64,000 bases of DNA, from positions 1,364,001-1,428,000 of the forward strand of contig QRFJ01000083.1 in NCBI GenBank assembly GCA_006176705.1, written 5' to 3'. The notes beneath the pieces are model-generated. The model was given only the letters and a program-made list of their open reading frames with translations. It did no database searches and was not told the origin of the DNA. This document shows, piece after piece, positions 1-11,451 of this stretch (its first letter is position 1; the number at the start of each line of letters is the position of its first letter). Source of the DNA: Cocos nucifera. Lineage: Eukaryota > Streptophyta > Magnoliopsida > Arecales > Arecaceae. Both the position numbers and the translations under genes were made by a program.

Positions 1-1480
1 ATCATCTGCTCCATCTGCATCATCCACTCTATCATCTATGGATGGAACAACTGATACTCGTCGATGCATGCAGTCAACTAAGCAGCCCACTATCAATCCT
101 CAGTAGCCTATCTCTATATCTTTGTCAGCCGTGCATCATAGGCAGCATGGATGCCAGCCCTGGATGAGTATGATGTAGGAGCTCTGATCCTATGCCCTAG
201 CCTCCTAATATAACAAGATCTTGTACCAAGTACTTGATCATAGATCTCATCATCTGTAGGCGCGGTCGAGCCCTCTGGGATAGGCTGGGATCTAATATCT
301 ATCATACAATCCTGAAAATTAAAGTTATAACTATTCTAAGTTTGTACTGAAAATCAAAATACTAATAAAAAAATAGTTGAAAATTTTATGTAAAGCTCCT
401 GGCTCCCAGCCATCTAGTCCCCTGACCATCGCTGATAGGTCCACTGGTAGATCTCGATCCTACCAGGAAGCTCATCACTCTCTATATCTTTCTGCAAGTT
501 GAGAATAATTAATATATTTTTTTAAATAATTAAAAAATTAAAATATGATAAATAAAAATTATTTATCCTCTGCTCCATATAGTGAGTGAATGGCCTCGAA
601 CCTCCACAATGTGAGACTGTCTATCTCGCTCGATTCACGGCATTTTTGACACATTGATCCTGCACAATTAACAGTCGAATTAGTTAGTAAGTAATTGAAT
701 TTAAAAATAAATAATTTAATTATTAAATTCTAAATAAAAAAAGTTATATGATATATCAGATTCTCGTACATGCGGCATATGACAGCCCAGTCCTCGATAC
801 TGATGCTGTCATATGGCCGCTGCCGCACTGCCTCCACCCCCTAGTCATGCACTACAGCATACCAGTGGTGATGAATGCGATGTCGATACTTCTTGAAATG
901 CGAGCATAAATGATCATCTATAGCTCGCCGCACACAATCGTGCTCAAAATTAATAATCTCAAATATAGTCTACTAATAATAAATATTATAAAAATATAAT
1001 GTTAATTAAATATTTAAATAAATATTATTATATCTATAAATGGCTATAGAAGATCTCTCTCTAAGGTCGTGTAACCCGATGCCGTCGAACAACGTCGTCG
1101 GGGCATAGCTATGGCAAATGATGTCCAGCTCAATCTGTCATGGCACGCACCATCCCTTAATAGGCCTGGTGTAGTCTGACGGTATCTCGATACAGAGATG
1201 CTGTCCCTCGTGCTCGCATCTCCAATGCTCAAGGGTGAGATTCTTCGACGGACCTCGCCCTCATCTCACACCGACAAAAAATAGCCTAAAAAATAATAAA
1301 TAAAATATTAGGATGATAACCATTTGTAAATCTAATAGCTAAGTAGATTAAAATTAAATTTTATTATGTAAAGAATATGAAAATACCAGTCGAGGCCGGC
1401 TTACTTGAACTCGCTTCACTCGGACCCGCCTCTATAGGGCCCTTTGGCAACTCCGATGTGTAGCAGTGGAAATGGGGGAA
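1..1480 (-). pseudogene. Ptta/En/Spm (TNP1-like) transposase remnant
   Basis: Minus-strand translation gives collinear blocks typical of plant Ptta/En/Spm transposases, separated by AT-rich gaps that look like introns: EHEGQHLCIEIPSDYTRP (about 1240-1160), RAIDDHLCSHFKKYRHRI (about 940-880), SIEDWAVICRMYEN (about 810-765), a basic NRARQTVSHCGGSRPFTHY block (about 640-585), and DDEIYDQVLGTRSCYIRRLG (about 260-190). An in-frame stop lies after the HWYAVVHD stretch and no single long frame joins the blocks, so the gene is broken or strongly decayed. It lies downstream of the DUF4216 fragment in the same orientation, as expected inside one CACTA element. Confidence 0.6.
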
Positions 1481-1760
1481 GGCTCAATAGTAGGCTAGGA
1501 ACTAGAACATCGTCGTCTCGCTTCCGGTACCATACCTACAATGCTTAAACTATTTATATAATTAACTTGACATGTAAATGAATATAATAATAAATAATAA
1601 TAGCAAAAAATACATCAATGCTAATGAATAGAATTGTATTGCATACTATTATTGCAAAAGAAGATTCAATAAAGGATACAAATCTACTTATCAATATCCA
1701 TATCCTCCTCGATTTCTAAATCATCCTTCAAATCACAATAATCGATTAATATATCATCTT

Positions 1761-2045
1761 CTATCTTATTGTCATTATGAATCGATCGCCGCCCTCCAAA
1801 TCATCAAGATTAAATATAAAATCAGCTTCAACTTCATTGGACAGTAGATCAGTCCTATTCAAAGAAGCTGGCATAAGTTTTTCATCAACAAGATGCTTGG
1901 TCAATGTTGGTTCTTCATCTTGAAAAGCTTCCTCTTCATGTAGATTTGAATTATCGTCCATCTTTAGTCGGGTTAGTATGTCATATATACCTCTAGATAT
2001 TGTTTCTAATACGATATGCCAATCATCTTGATATTTCAAAAATAT
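1761..2045 (-). pseudogene. DUF4216-like C-terminal fragment of a CACTA TNP2 transposase
   Basis: A 92-residue open frame starts KYQDDWHIVLETISRGIYDI, resembling the DWxVVxKxxPRDxYDI-type segment of the DUF4216 region of TNP2-class CACTA proteins, then continues into an acidic Glu/Asp-rich tail ending LEGGDRFIMTIR. Upstream on the minus strand the frame is interrupted by a stop soon after a piece reading RVFGEL, so only the end of the domain survives. The position between the terminal repeats and the Ptta fragments fits a CACTA element. The family call rests on one short motif and is tentative. Confidence 0.4.
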
Positions 2046-2309
2046 GGCAGCATCTTCCTACAGTTCTCCAAATACACGATATAGATGAATCATATTTTAA
2101 CCACATCTAATATGTACCTGAAGAATAAACGAGATAACTACGATGAAATTTTCCATAATAGAATAAAGAACACCATGACAACAATAAAATATTGATGCAT
2201 TTATGAACTATCCAAATTGGAGCATGCAAGAGCCATTCATAGAGTCCATTTTGAGAACCCTGGGACCGACTTTTGAATAGGAGTCTAAGGTTAGATCAAT
2301 GCATGAATT

Positions 2310-2585
2310 AAATCATTACCAAATCGGATCCCGATCTAAATTTTGATTTAGATCCTGATCGAGATTTGACCCGAATCCCGAATCGAATCTCGAACAGGAT
2401 CCCAGACCGAATCTTAGACTAAATTCAATTCGGATCCCAATTGAGATCCGACCTAAATCTCGATCCGAATTTCAGATCGAATTTCAGATAGGATCCCAAA
2501 TCAAATCTTGGATCGAATCCCAGACTGAATCTCAGATAGGATCCTGACTCAGATCCTAATCAAAATCCGATCCGAATCCTCATGC
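2310..2585. repeat. Degenerate short repeat built on GATCC(C/G)AATC
   Basis: About 275 bp are made of imperfect copies of a 10-14 bp word around GATCCCGAATCGAATC, with many GATC cores in both orientations. No open frame crosses it. It lies inside the presumed CACTA element. Confidence 0.6.
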
Positions 2586-2739
2586 TTGATAGTTTATATG
2601 CATTATAAATTAAAACCTTCGACTAATGTAAATTAAAATATTAAATCATAATCATAATGAAATACATGGGCTAAATAAATAAAAAGATTAAAATATAACA
2701 AGTAAAAGCATAAAAATATAACTAAAAACTTAACTATTT

Positions 2740-3200
2740 TGATTATAAAAAGATATTATTATTATTACTACTTTTACTTACTATTATTATTATTATATTT
2801 ACTATTATTATTATTATTCTAACTACTACTATTACTATTATTATTATTTTAATTATTATTACTACTTTTACTCTTGTTATAAATATTATTATTATATTTA
2901 TTATTATTATTATTCTAACTATTATTATTACCATTATTATTATTATTATTACTATTTTTACTATTATTATTACTATTATTATTACTAATATTATTATTTT
3001 TATTATTATTATTATATATGATTATTACTATTATTATTATTTTTACTTTATTATTATTACTATATTTACTATTATTATTATTATAATAATTCTAACTACT
3101 ATTATTACTATGATTATTATTATTATTACTACTATTTTTACTATTATTATTACTATAATAATAATTATTATTATTATTAATTAATATTATTATTTATTAA
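2740..3200. repeat. ATT/ACT trinucleotide low-complexity tract
   Basis: About 460 bp consist almost only of ATT and ACT triplets, an interrupted trinucleotide microsatellite. The short Ile/Val-rich frames in it are by-products of the repeat and are not annotated as genes. Confidence 0.9.
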
Positions 3201-3204
3201 AATT

Positions 3205-3900
3205 TTAAAATTGATTAAGCTCCTCCGCCACCCACCCCCAGCGGTGCACCTTCGTCGCCTAGCACTCGCGGCCCACCACTCGACCTGCCACCACCGCCCC
3301 TTCACGCCCCACCCCCCATGGACCCCCACCTCCTGCAGCGCTCGAACATTGTCGTGACTCTCGATCCTATGCGGTGCTCCTTCGACGTCCACCATCGGTG
3401 CCCATGGCCCCCACCCTCTGCAGCGCCCCTCCATTGCCCACCACCGATGCCCGTGGCCCCCCAACCCATCCCGTCACCATCGCCCAGTGGCCCCGCACCC
3501 CACACAACCCTCCACCGACCTCCTGCAGTCGGCACCAACCCTCCGCACCCCACCGTCCGCCATCGGCCACTGCATGGATATATCTGTGGCCCCCAACCCA
3601 CGATCCCATCACCATCGCCTCGCAGCCCTGCACCCTACGTGTCCTCCACCCCCTGCAGCCGACATTCACCCTCTATGCCCTATCGCCCACCACCGACCAC
3701 TGCACGACACCCACAGCCCCCCGAACGATCGAAAGAGAATACAGAAAAAAAATTACCATCAACGACGCACGGCGACAATGATGGTAGTGGCAGTAGCAAT
3801 GGCGGTGACAATGGTAGCAACAATAACAGCGGCAACAAGAGAACATGTCATCGATCGGTGGAAGCGAATTAAGGAGGGGGAGAGAAGACAAGGGGGTGGA
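3205..3900. other. GC-rich, C-skewed block without a recognisable gene
   Basis: The composition switches abruptly to C-rich sequence with recurring CCACC, CCCCCA and CCATCG words. Overlapping Pro/His/Ser-rich frames (for example 3318-3872) exist in several frames at once, which is what composition alone produces. No domain is recognised. It sits between the ATT tract and the CACTA subterminal repeats. Confidence 0.6.
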
Positions 3901-3944
3901 TGAGAGTTGATTTCATGTGAACGTAGTAGGGAAGGATATTTAAA

Positions 3945-6667
3945 GACATTTAGCGATGGAGTTTTAGTAATGAAATTTTGCCGCTAAAATATTTATTAAC
4001 GATGGAACTTTATTTTCCATCATTAATAATTTTCATCAATTTTCTTTCCAAAAAAATTCTCTCTCTAAAAATATTAAAATATTAAATAAAATTATTTATG
4101 ATGAAAAATTAATTTTCATCATAAATAACAGTTTTTGTGGCACATTCTTTCCATCAAAAATTATTTTCTATAAATAAATAATTCAAAAAATTTAAAAAAG
4201 TGATAATATTTACGATGGAAAGTTTACGTCGTAAATTTTATTGTTTGCCATAGAAAAAGTATTTACATCATAAATTATGTTTATTTGCGACAAAAATCTT
4301 TCATCATAAATAATTTTTCATAAATAAATAATTTAAAAAATTAAGAAAGATAAAAATATTTGCAATGGAATATTTCTTACGATGAAAATTTTTTAAAAAA
4401 TAGGCAAAAATATGTTGTGCATGACCAATGCGATGGGGTTGAGCGATGCAAGCACGTCCACTGTTAGCTAGCTTGCAGACAAATTAAATTTTTTTAATTT
4501 TTTTTAAAAATTAATATTATTTTAAAAAAATTATTATTATCTAAATATTATATAATTTTAAAATTTAAAGTCCATCTTCACTGTTCATTATTTAACTAAT
4601 TATCATGTAAGTATCATCACAAAAGATCACCTCGATTTGGTAGCTCTAGCTTTATAGATCGATAAAATTTGATTTCAATGGTCACGAACGATTGTATGAT
4701 GATCTGATAGATAAAAATCATCGATAGATCTAAAAACTTGCAATGATAATCTCTGTGATATTTATAGTATACTGTCAAAATTTTATTTCAATCAGACATC
4801 ATTTTCATGATCAATTTAGTACGGGATGATTTCGACCATTAAATAAAAAAGAGTGATCAAATAGCCAAATAGCATTCAATTAAGATGATTTTTTAGATAA
4901 ATAATTTTTGCTACTACTTTGATCATTTGTACGGTAGAGATCATAAAATTTAAACTGCACATATATGAACGATCTAAAACTATACGTCTCTTAATACTTA
5001 TTCTTAAGGTCTTTAGGTAATTATACTTGTATTTTTATATGATCTGCTTAATGTGGATAGTTCATATACATATAGTTTAAATTTTATGATCATCACCATA
5101 TAACGATGAAAATAGTAGTAAAGATCATTTATATAAAAAATCTTCTTAATCAGACGTCGTTTAGTCTTTTGATCACTTATTTTTTATTTAATGATCCAAA
5201 TCATTCCATACTAAATTGACTATGATAATTATATCTGATTGAAGTAAAATTTTGATAGAGCACTATAAATATTCAGAGATCATCATTGTAAAATTTTAGA
5301 TCCATCGGTGGTTTCTATCTATCAGATCATCATACGATCATTCATGACCGTCGAAATCAAATTTTATCGATTTATATAGATAGAGTTATCAGATCGAGAT
5401 GATATTTTATGACGATGCTTACATGATAATTACTTAAATAATGAATGATGAAGATGAACTTTAAATTTCAAAACTATATAATATTCAAAGAAAAATAAAT
5501 TTTTTTAAAAGAATATTAATTTTTAAAAATTAGAAAAAATATTAATTTGCTTGTGAGCTAGCTAATAGTGGATGCGCTTATACCCCACAACTCTATAACA
5601 TCGATCATGCACGACAGATTTTTACTTTTTTTTTTTATTTTTAAAATAGTCTATATTTTTTTTTTATTTTTTTAAATTTAAAATTTTGGTTAGATTATTT
5701 ATGATAAAGGATTTTTATCATAAATAATAGATTATTTATGATGAAAACTAAATTTTCATCATAAATAATTGATTATTTATGATAGAAAGAGTCCGTCGCA
5801 AATAATTCGATCTTTTTATTTTTAAAATTAATTTATTTATGATAGATTATTTACGATGAAAGTTTTTCATCATAAATAATCGATTATTTATGATGTAAAA
5901 TTTATTTATATCATAAATAATTGATTATTTAAAATAAAAATTTTTCATCAAAAATAATTTGATATTTTTATTTTTTTAAATAATTTATTTATGATAGATT
6001 ATTTATGATGAAAAATTTTTATTATAAATAATCTCTTATTTATGATGTAAATTTTTATTTCATCATAAATAATTTATTATTTATAATAAAAACTTTCCAT
6101 TATGAATAATCTGATATTTTTATTTTTTTTAAATGATTTATTTATGATAGATTATTTGCAACGAAAAATTTCATCATAAATAATCAATTATTTATGATAT
6201 AATATTTATTTTTATCATAAATAATTGATTATTTATGATAAAAATTTTTATCATAAATAATCCAATATTTTTATTTTTTTATAATTTATTTATGATAGAT
6301 TATTTATGATAGAAAAGTTTCATCGTAAATAATCAATTATTTATGACGTAAAAGTTATTTACATCATAAATAATTGATTATTTATGATGAAATTTTTTTG
6401 TCACTAATTATCCTACCTTTTTATTTTTTAAATAATTTATTTATGGTAGATTATTTATGATGAAAAATTTATATTGTAAATAATTTATTATTTATGATGA
6501 AAAATTGATTTACGTCGTAAATAATCTATTATTTATGTTCGAAAATTTTTTCATCATAAATAATATTTATTAGCAACACAAAATTATTTTCATCGTAAAT
6601 ATCTTTATTTGTAATAATTTTTTTATCATAAATAATTTCATCGTAAAATATGAGATTTTTTGTAGTA
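3945..6667. repeat. CACTA subterminal repeat zone
   Basis: Dozens of copies of a 12-17 bp motif, approximately ATTATTTATGATGAAAA and its reverse complement TTTTCATCATAAATAAT, occur in both orientations at about 3945-4390 and 5690-6660. Variants carry GATGGAA, CGATGAAA and CATCGTAAAT. In CACTA elements such subterminal motifs are binding sites for the TNPA/TNP1-type protein. The last 27 bases carry the terminal inverted repeat. A long hairpin lies in the middle of the zone. Confidence 0.7.
4400..5625. repeat. Long imperfect inverted repeat (about 600-bp arms)
   Basis: The left arm (about 4400-4990) and right arm (about 5045-5625) are reverse complements with moderate divergence and a ~50-bp centre. 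Matching landmarks are TGTTGTGCATGACCAATGCG at 4413 with CATCGATCATGCACGACA near 5599, the CCACTGTTAGCTAGC / GCTAGCTAATAGTGG pair, and GATCATCATACGATC near 5326 matching 4690-4705. Transcription through it would give a long hairpin RNA. Confidence 0.85.
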
Positions 6668-7700
6668 ATTTTTGCATGTTAACCATCACCAAATTTCTTT
6701 TCTGAATGTAGTTCAATCATTTCACCTAAAAATAATTAAATTCTTTAATAAGATAAAACTGATGTCTTGGTGGGAATATATGACCTGAAGTCTGGACCAT
6801 TTGCCTTAATTAAGTTGAGTAAATATAATTACCTATTTGGATTGAAATCAGATCAGATATTAGTATATTTATATTCATATTTATTTTATCCGATGAATAC
6901 AAATACGAATATGGATATTATTCGAATGCAAAAACTCATATCCATATTTATTTTAAATAGATATAAATATAATTTGAATACTAAAAGTATGGATATAATG
7001 ATAGATATAATTTAAATAATTAAATTTTATGGCTATAAAATCAAAGATATTACTGAATAGATAATAAATCAAGTGAATAGCATGTTTATATGATTGTATA
7101 TTTTTCTTAAAAATTAAAAAATGCTATATAAAATTATATAGAGTAACATATAAATTTGAATATTCGGATATGAATCAGATAGTTATCTATTCATATTCAT
7201 ATCTATATTTTTTTTATGGACATGGATACGAATACAGATATTAATAGGATCCTTAATTTTTTATGCATATCTAAATTAATTTAGATATAAAAATGGATTA
7301 AACGGATAATATCCATATCACTTTCACCTATACTATTTGTTGTTTTTCCAAGTAGTCTTAGGATTAATCAAAAAATGGTGGGTCTTAGTTGCAAAATTAA
7401 GCACATTAATGTGTAACATGGCTCTAATTCAAGTTTCACGAAAGTGCTTTTATATCTTAATGCAAATTTGTATATAAAATAATTTAAAATACTGATTCCA
7501 CGAGATCTAAGGGTTAGGGCGCTGATGGCACATGCAATAATTTGCGGTCCACTGTACAGTTTTTCCTCATGCTATACGTTTGTCGGTTGTTCATAAGCTA
7601 ACGCTAGCACAAAAGAGAAGAAGATGAGCAGATGTCTCCTGCTTGTGGCTCTTCCATGTTCAAATAGAGTGCTGACTCCAATTATCCTTCGTTCCAAACT
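6668..7700. other. AT-rich intergenic stretch with ATATCC/GGATAT-rich repeat
   Basis: No gene is seen. Between about 6830 and 7320 the words GGATAT, ATATCC and CATATTCATAT recur in both orientations, which suggests an old MITE-like repeat. I could not define termini or a target-site duplication. Confidence 0.4.
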
Positions 7701-7859
7701 TGGAGAGAGGTGATGCACGTGATTAAGGGAATGAAAAAGGAAGGAGTGGTGCCAAGGCAGCCCATGGTTCATGTTTTTAAACTAAAAAAGAATAAGCTTA
7801 AAGAGCTGCATTTTTATTTAAAAGAATTTCCTGTTGGCCTCGAAACTATAAAAATCTAT

Positions 7860-7860
<1 letters not shown>

Positions 7861-7892
<32 letters not shown>
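7861..7892. repeat. (GA)n microsatellite
   Basis: An uninterrupted GA dinucleotide run of about 30 bp. The Glu-Arg repeat in the plus-strand frame here is a by-product of it. Confidence 0.9.
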
Positions 7893-7895
<3 letters not shown>

Positions 7896-7964
7896 AAAAA
7901 AAGGGATCTGCGTTTGATGTGTAGCTTAAACCTACTTAAACATATAAACTCCCCGTCCATGTGA

Positions 7965-9265
7965 TCCACAGATTGTTGACCTATTGGCAAATTATTAAGG
8001 GCACAAAGACTAGATTGGGTTAGCAAGCTTAACTGTTTAACTTGATTCAGACCATTGTAGACCGGCTTAGATTTAAAATAGTCAAGTTTGGATTTATATT
8101 TTTTACTTGTTTGATAATAAGTCGGATTTGGTTTAGATTTTTTATTTATCTTATATCTAATTTGATCTATATATATCTAGTCTGATCTAATCTGATTGGC
8201 AATTCTTAGACTAAATGTAATGGTCTAACAGGCTATCAACAAGCTTTATTAAGCTGGACCAAATCTCACATCCGCTGTTCCTTTCATGATGCCCATGTAT
8301 TCACAGCGCACCAAGCTTGCTTGAGATGAATGATTTAGTTGACATTTGTGGGTGATAGATACCTGTTTTCTTGCTCAATATCAAACTAATTCATGACCTG
8401 TCACTACATTTTACTGATGTATGTTTCAGTTTTTGACTAACTCGTTACATGAAACAAAATGAAGGATATAAAAATGGAAGGAAAACGAAGAGAATGGTTT
8501 AGGTCCTCAAACCGCAGATTTTTGCCCTCAACGTTGTTTGTGGTGCTTGTGCGTCTAAATTTCTCTACGCCAACTTCGTTTCTTGAGAGAAAGCGTCCAT
8601 GTTCCGAGACAATCAATTGCTAGCTAACACGTGAGTCTTTCTGACAACAGGTGGTTCAGGTTGCAGAATAACTTTTTTGCCCTCATTTTCATATCTATCG
8701 GACGTGACCAACTAACTCTCAACTCTCGGGATGCCACATGCAACCTAGTGATATTAATTAGAAAAAAAAAGAAGAAGAAAAATGTTTATTTTCTTCCTTG
8801 TGCTTTCCCTTGTACGTGGCAGTAAATAAGACTAAAATAACTATGGTATGAGCTATTGATATTTGTAGGATATTCGAGCTTGAGCTCCATTCCATGACTC
8901 GTGGCACGCAATTAAGCATGGATCTTAGGTGACACGCCACAAGAAAGGTAGAATCTAGATCACAACAATGTGTCTTTGATGTACGTCGATCTGGGCTATA
9001 CATCACCTATTCGAGTCCACCACACGTGCTACATCAATACTTGGCCCATGCCTAGTTGCTTGACCGCTCCAACGTCCCACAAATTAACCAAGAGGAAGAC
9101 CAAGTGGCTGACGTATACTTTATAGGCATGGGTGCAACACACCATGATCGTTTAAAAATCTACCACCGGATACCGTGCATCATGGCATTGTATGAGAGAT
9201 GGAACGGAACCCAAAAGTCTGATAGAACAGGGCCAAATGGAGCCTATGTAGACTAGCACATGAAC
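7965..9265. other. Intergenic region, no recognised gene
   Basis: Short frames only (for example 9056-9256), none with a recognisable domain. Around 8020-8200 there are diverged repeat-like words (TCTGATCTAATCTGATT, TTTGGTTTAGATT). Nothing else can be supported. Confidence 0.5.
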
Positions 9266-9269
9266 ACGG

Positions 9270-9438
9270 ATCGGGAGTTAAGCCCAGCTCACTCGTTGGC
9301 CCAGATCAGCCCAGCGTCCAACCTTTGCCGGTGTTAAGCCCTAAACCACCCCGCTTCTTTTGTTTGTGCTGTCGCTCTCTCGTCGCTTCCTCTTCTCACG
9401 AGGGCTCCTGCCAAGCCTCGCTTCTCGTTCCCCTGGCG
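9270..9438 (+). promoter_or_regulatory. Probable promoter and first exon of the Sm-F gene
   Basis: Three TGGGCY (site II) motifs on the minus strand lie close together: AGCCCAG near 9282, GGCCCAG near 9300 and AGCCCAG near 9310. A CCCTAAA telo-box-like word lies near 9338. Site II plus telo-box combinations are typical of plant housekeeping and ribonucleoprotein genes. A GC- and CT-rich segment follows, ending in CTGGCG with a strong donor GGTAAGTCT at 9439. Phase 0 at that donor fits the next coding exon at 25403. The expected ATG in front of GCG reads CTG here. Linking this exon to the distant Sm-F exons is inference. Confidence 0.5.
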
Positions 9439-9516
9439 GTAAGTCTCTCCCCTCTCTTTCTCGCTGGAAATCATCGTTTGTTGTGAGAAATATCTCTTCC
9501 GATTCTAGTACCTAAC

Positions 9517-9533
9517 AAACCCTAACCCTAACC
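9517..9533 (+). promoter_or_regulatory. Double telo-box (AAACCCTAACCCTAACC)
   Basis: An interstitial telomere-like motif in the probable 5' untranslated region or first intron of the Sm-F gene. In plants, telo-boxes near the start site are common in translation and RNA-processing genes. Here it supports a housekeeping-type promoter at this position. Confidence 0.6.
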
Positions 9534-11446
9534 TAGCGTATCCCATCTCCAAGAACATAAATTCTTCTATAGATCACCTAGATTCCCCCCCTTGGCTGAA
9601 AAAAGTTGAAAAAATGTCTTTGGGCTTACATATCAAACCAACCCTAGAACCCTAAGATGATGTGATGCCGCGCTGTCTCGCTAGAAGGGCTGCAACCAAC
9701 TCGATGCCTAAAGATTCCCTTTCCTGAGCTCAAAGAAAGCAATGCGTGTAAGTACTGCGTATTTCGAACCCAACCGTTCTTGATGGTGATGTGAAAAGAA
9801 ATGGTGAATTTGTTGAAATGTTGGCAGTTGAACTCAGATCTATTCTACATGCTTTTTTTAAAATTTTTTTAATTTTTTAATTCCACTATTTGGTGCCATG
9901 TGATAAGTGTTCGTGCTGTTAGTTTAGAGCGTGATATTTTTATAATATTATTTGTTAGATTCAGAATTATGTTTCTTCTTGCATGAGAATGATCATTGTT
10001 TTGCAGTACTTGCTTGTTTAGTTGCCTGCACGCAGGGTGCAGATAATGTGACACTGGCCTTCATCATGTTAGAAAATCAAACCTTTGGCAAAAAGAATGC
10101 AAAGCTTGGTTGTTGATTATTGATTATTTGGTGTTCAATTGAACACTGAGCGCTGCATATGGTATCATCTATAGACAGCCCATTTCCTTGTTTTAGTTAT
10201 CACAGTTTGATTGCAAGCAGCGGTTTTGGTATTGTTTGATGGTAATGACCAGGATGAATATTCCAAAAGCATGTTGATGATATTTTCATATAGGGCATGG
10301 GTCTTAGCAATTTGGAACATAAAACAATGGGTGAAAGCTAAGTTCCAATGTAGGCTAGAGCATGGCCTCAGTTTTTTTTGGGTATAAAGTATGGCTTAGG
10401 ATTGGGAAAAGGCTAGATGATTGTGATTGTTTAAGTATGGGATCTGGATCTGATCATCATGGGCCTTTCAGAGGACGGTTAGCCATCCATTTGTGCAATT
10501 TGAGTTTAATTTAAACAGCATGGGAGGTTTTTTCTTTGTAATACCTTTTGGTGTTCTAGGGACATTTTCAGTTTTTGCTGTAGAATTTGCTGAAGGATGG
10601 TGCTTCTTTTTGCTACCCCTAGAAGGTTATGTTCATAGAGCTTCGGTCAGTTATGGATAAAAGTAACCAAAGAATGTCTTCAAAGAAATACACAATATAT
10701 AGAATATTCTTTTTTACAAGGTTAAGGGAGTGGAAGGATAACAAGCGAGAAGCATTCCTTATGGGTGTTGTTGGCATGTCGAGAAATTGGAGTGCCACTG
10801 GCAAAGAATTGTTTAAAAGGCTTTTTGAGGTCTGTCTGACATCATGCCTTGAGGGAACAGCTGCTCAGTAATGCCTTTAAGGTTCATGGGAGAGGCTATT
10901 TGGAGTAAGGCATGTGCATCACACAAAAAGGTTCATGAGCCATGTATGTTATGTTTATATTTATGCCTTCCATGGAAGATATGCATAAAAGTATCAATTT
11001 TTCTTTCAAGGCATGATACCGTGTAGGCATGTACCTAGGATTTACAACTGCACATTTTAACCTATATGCTCAGCATGCTGTTAATTTTCCTTGTCCATCA
11101 CTTATTTCAACACACTATTTGCTTAACAAACAGGATTTTGTGAAGCATATGCCATGACTTATGAGACTCACGTGTCACCCTATCATCAGTCAAACCAACT
11201 CGCCTTACATATATACCTTCTAAAAAGAAGCTCATGAGCAGATCTGTTAATTCTCAAATGCCGAATCTAGACTCAAGGAAAGAATTCTGTATATGGACTT
11301 AGTCGTGCAGGTGATATATTATCATCAAGTTTTCAACTTTATGGATTTTTCTCTAGGTCATTTAGGGTGGTAGAATAGCATCAATAATCTATTCTGAACA
11401 AGTGATGCTCTTGGATTTTACTACTGCAGTCTTGCCACTTCCCATG
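9534..11446 (+). other. Probable intron 1 of the Sm-F gene, left part
   Basis: No coding region is recognised. One alternative phase-0 start is visible: ATGCGT at 9742-9747 directly before a donor GTAAGT at 9748. The remainder is unremarkable AT-rich DNA up to the gypsy target-site duplication GTAAC at 11447-11451. Confidence 0.4.
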
Positions 11447-11451
11447 GTAAC

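Larger units (their letters stand above)
1..6667 (-). mobile_element. CACTA (En/Spm) DNA transposon, one end plus decayed coding region
   Basis: Read on the minus strand the right edge (6667 downward) begins TACTACAAAAAATCTC, one base from the CACTA-type terminus CACTACAAAAA. It is followed by about 2.7 kb of short direct and inverted motifs related to TTATTTATGATGAAAA, the layout expected of CACTA subterminal repeats. Further in come low-complexity spacers, a DUF4216-like fragment (2039-1761) and Ptta/En/Spm transposase fragments (about 1480-1). TNP2-type then TNP1-type parts is the usual plant CACTA gene order. The other terminus lies outside the window, so no target-site duplication can be checked. 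The terminus and gene fragments are seen directly; joining them into one element is inference. Confidence 0.6.

Noticed and set aside
2740..3200. CRISPR-like or other regular array
   Set aside because: It is a simple trinucleotide repeat in a plant genome, without spacers.
3318..3903. Overlapping 135-184-codon Pro/His/Ser-rich frames
   Set aside because: Open in several frames and both strands at once in a C-skewed block; no domain, explained by composition.
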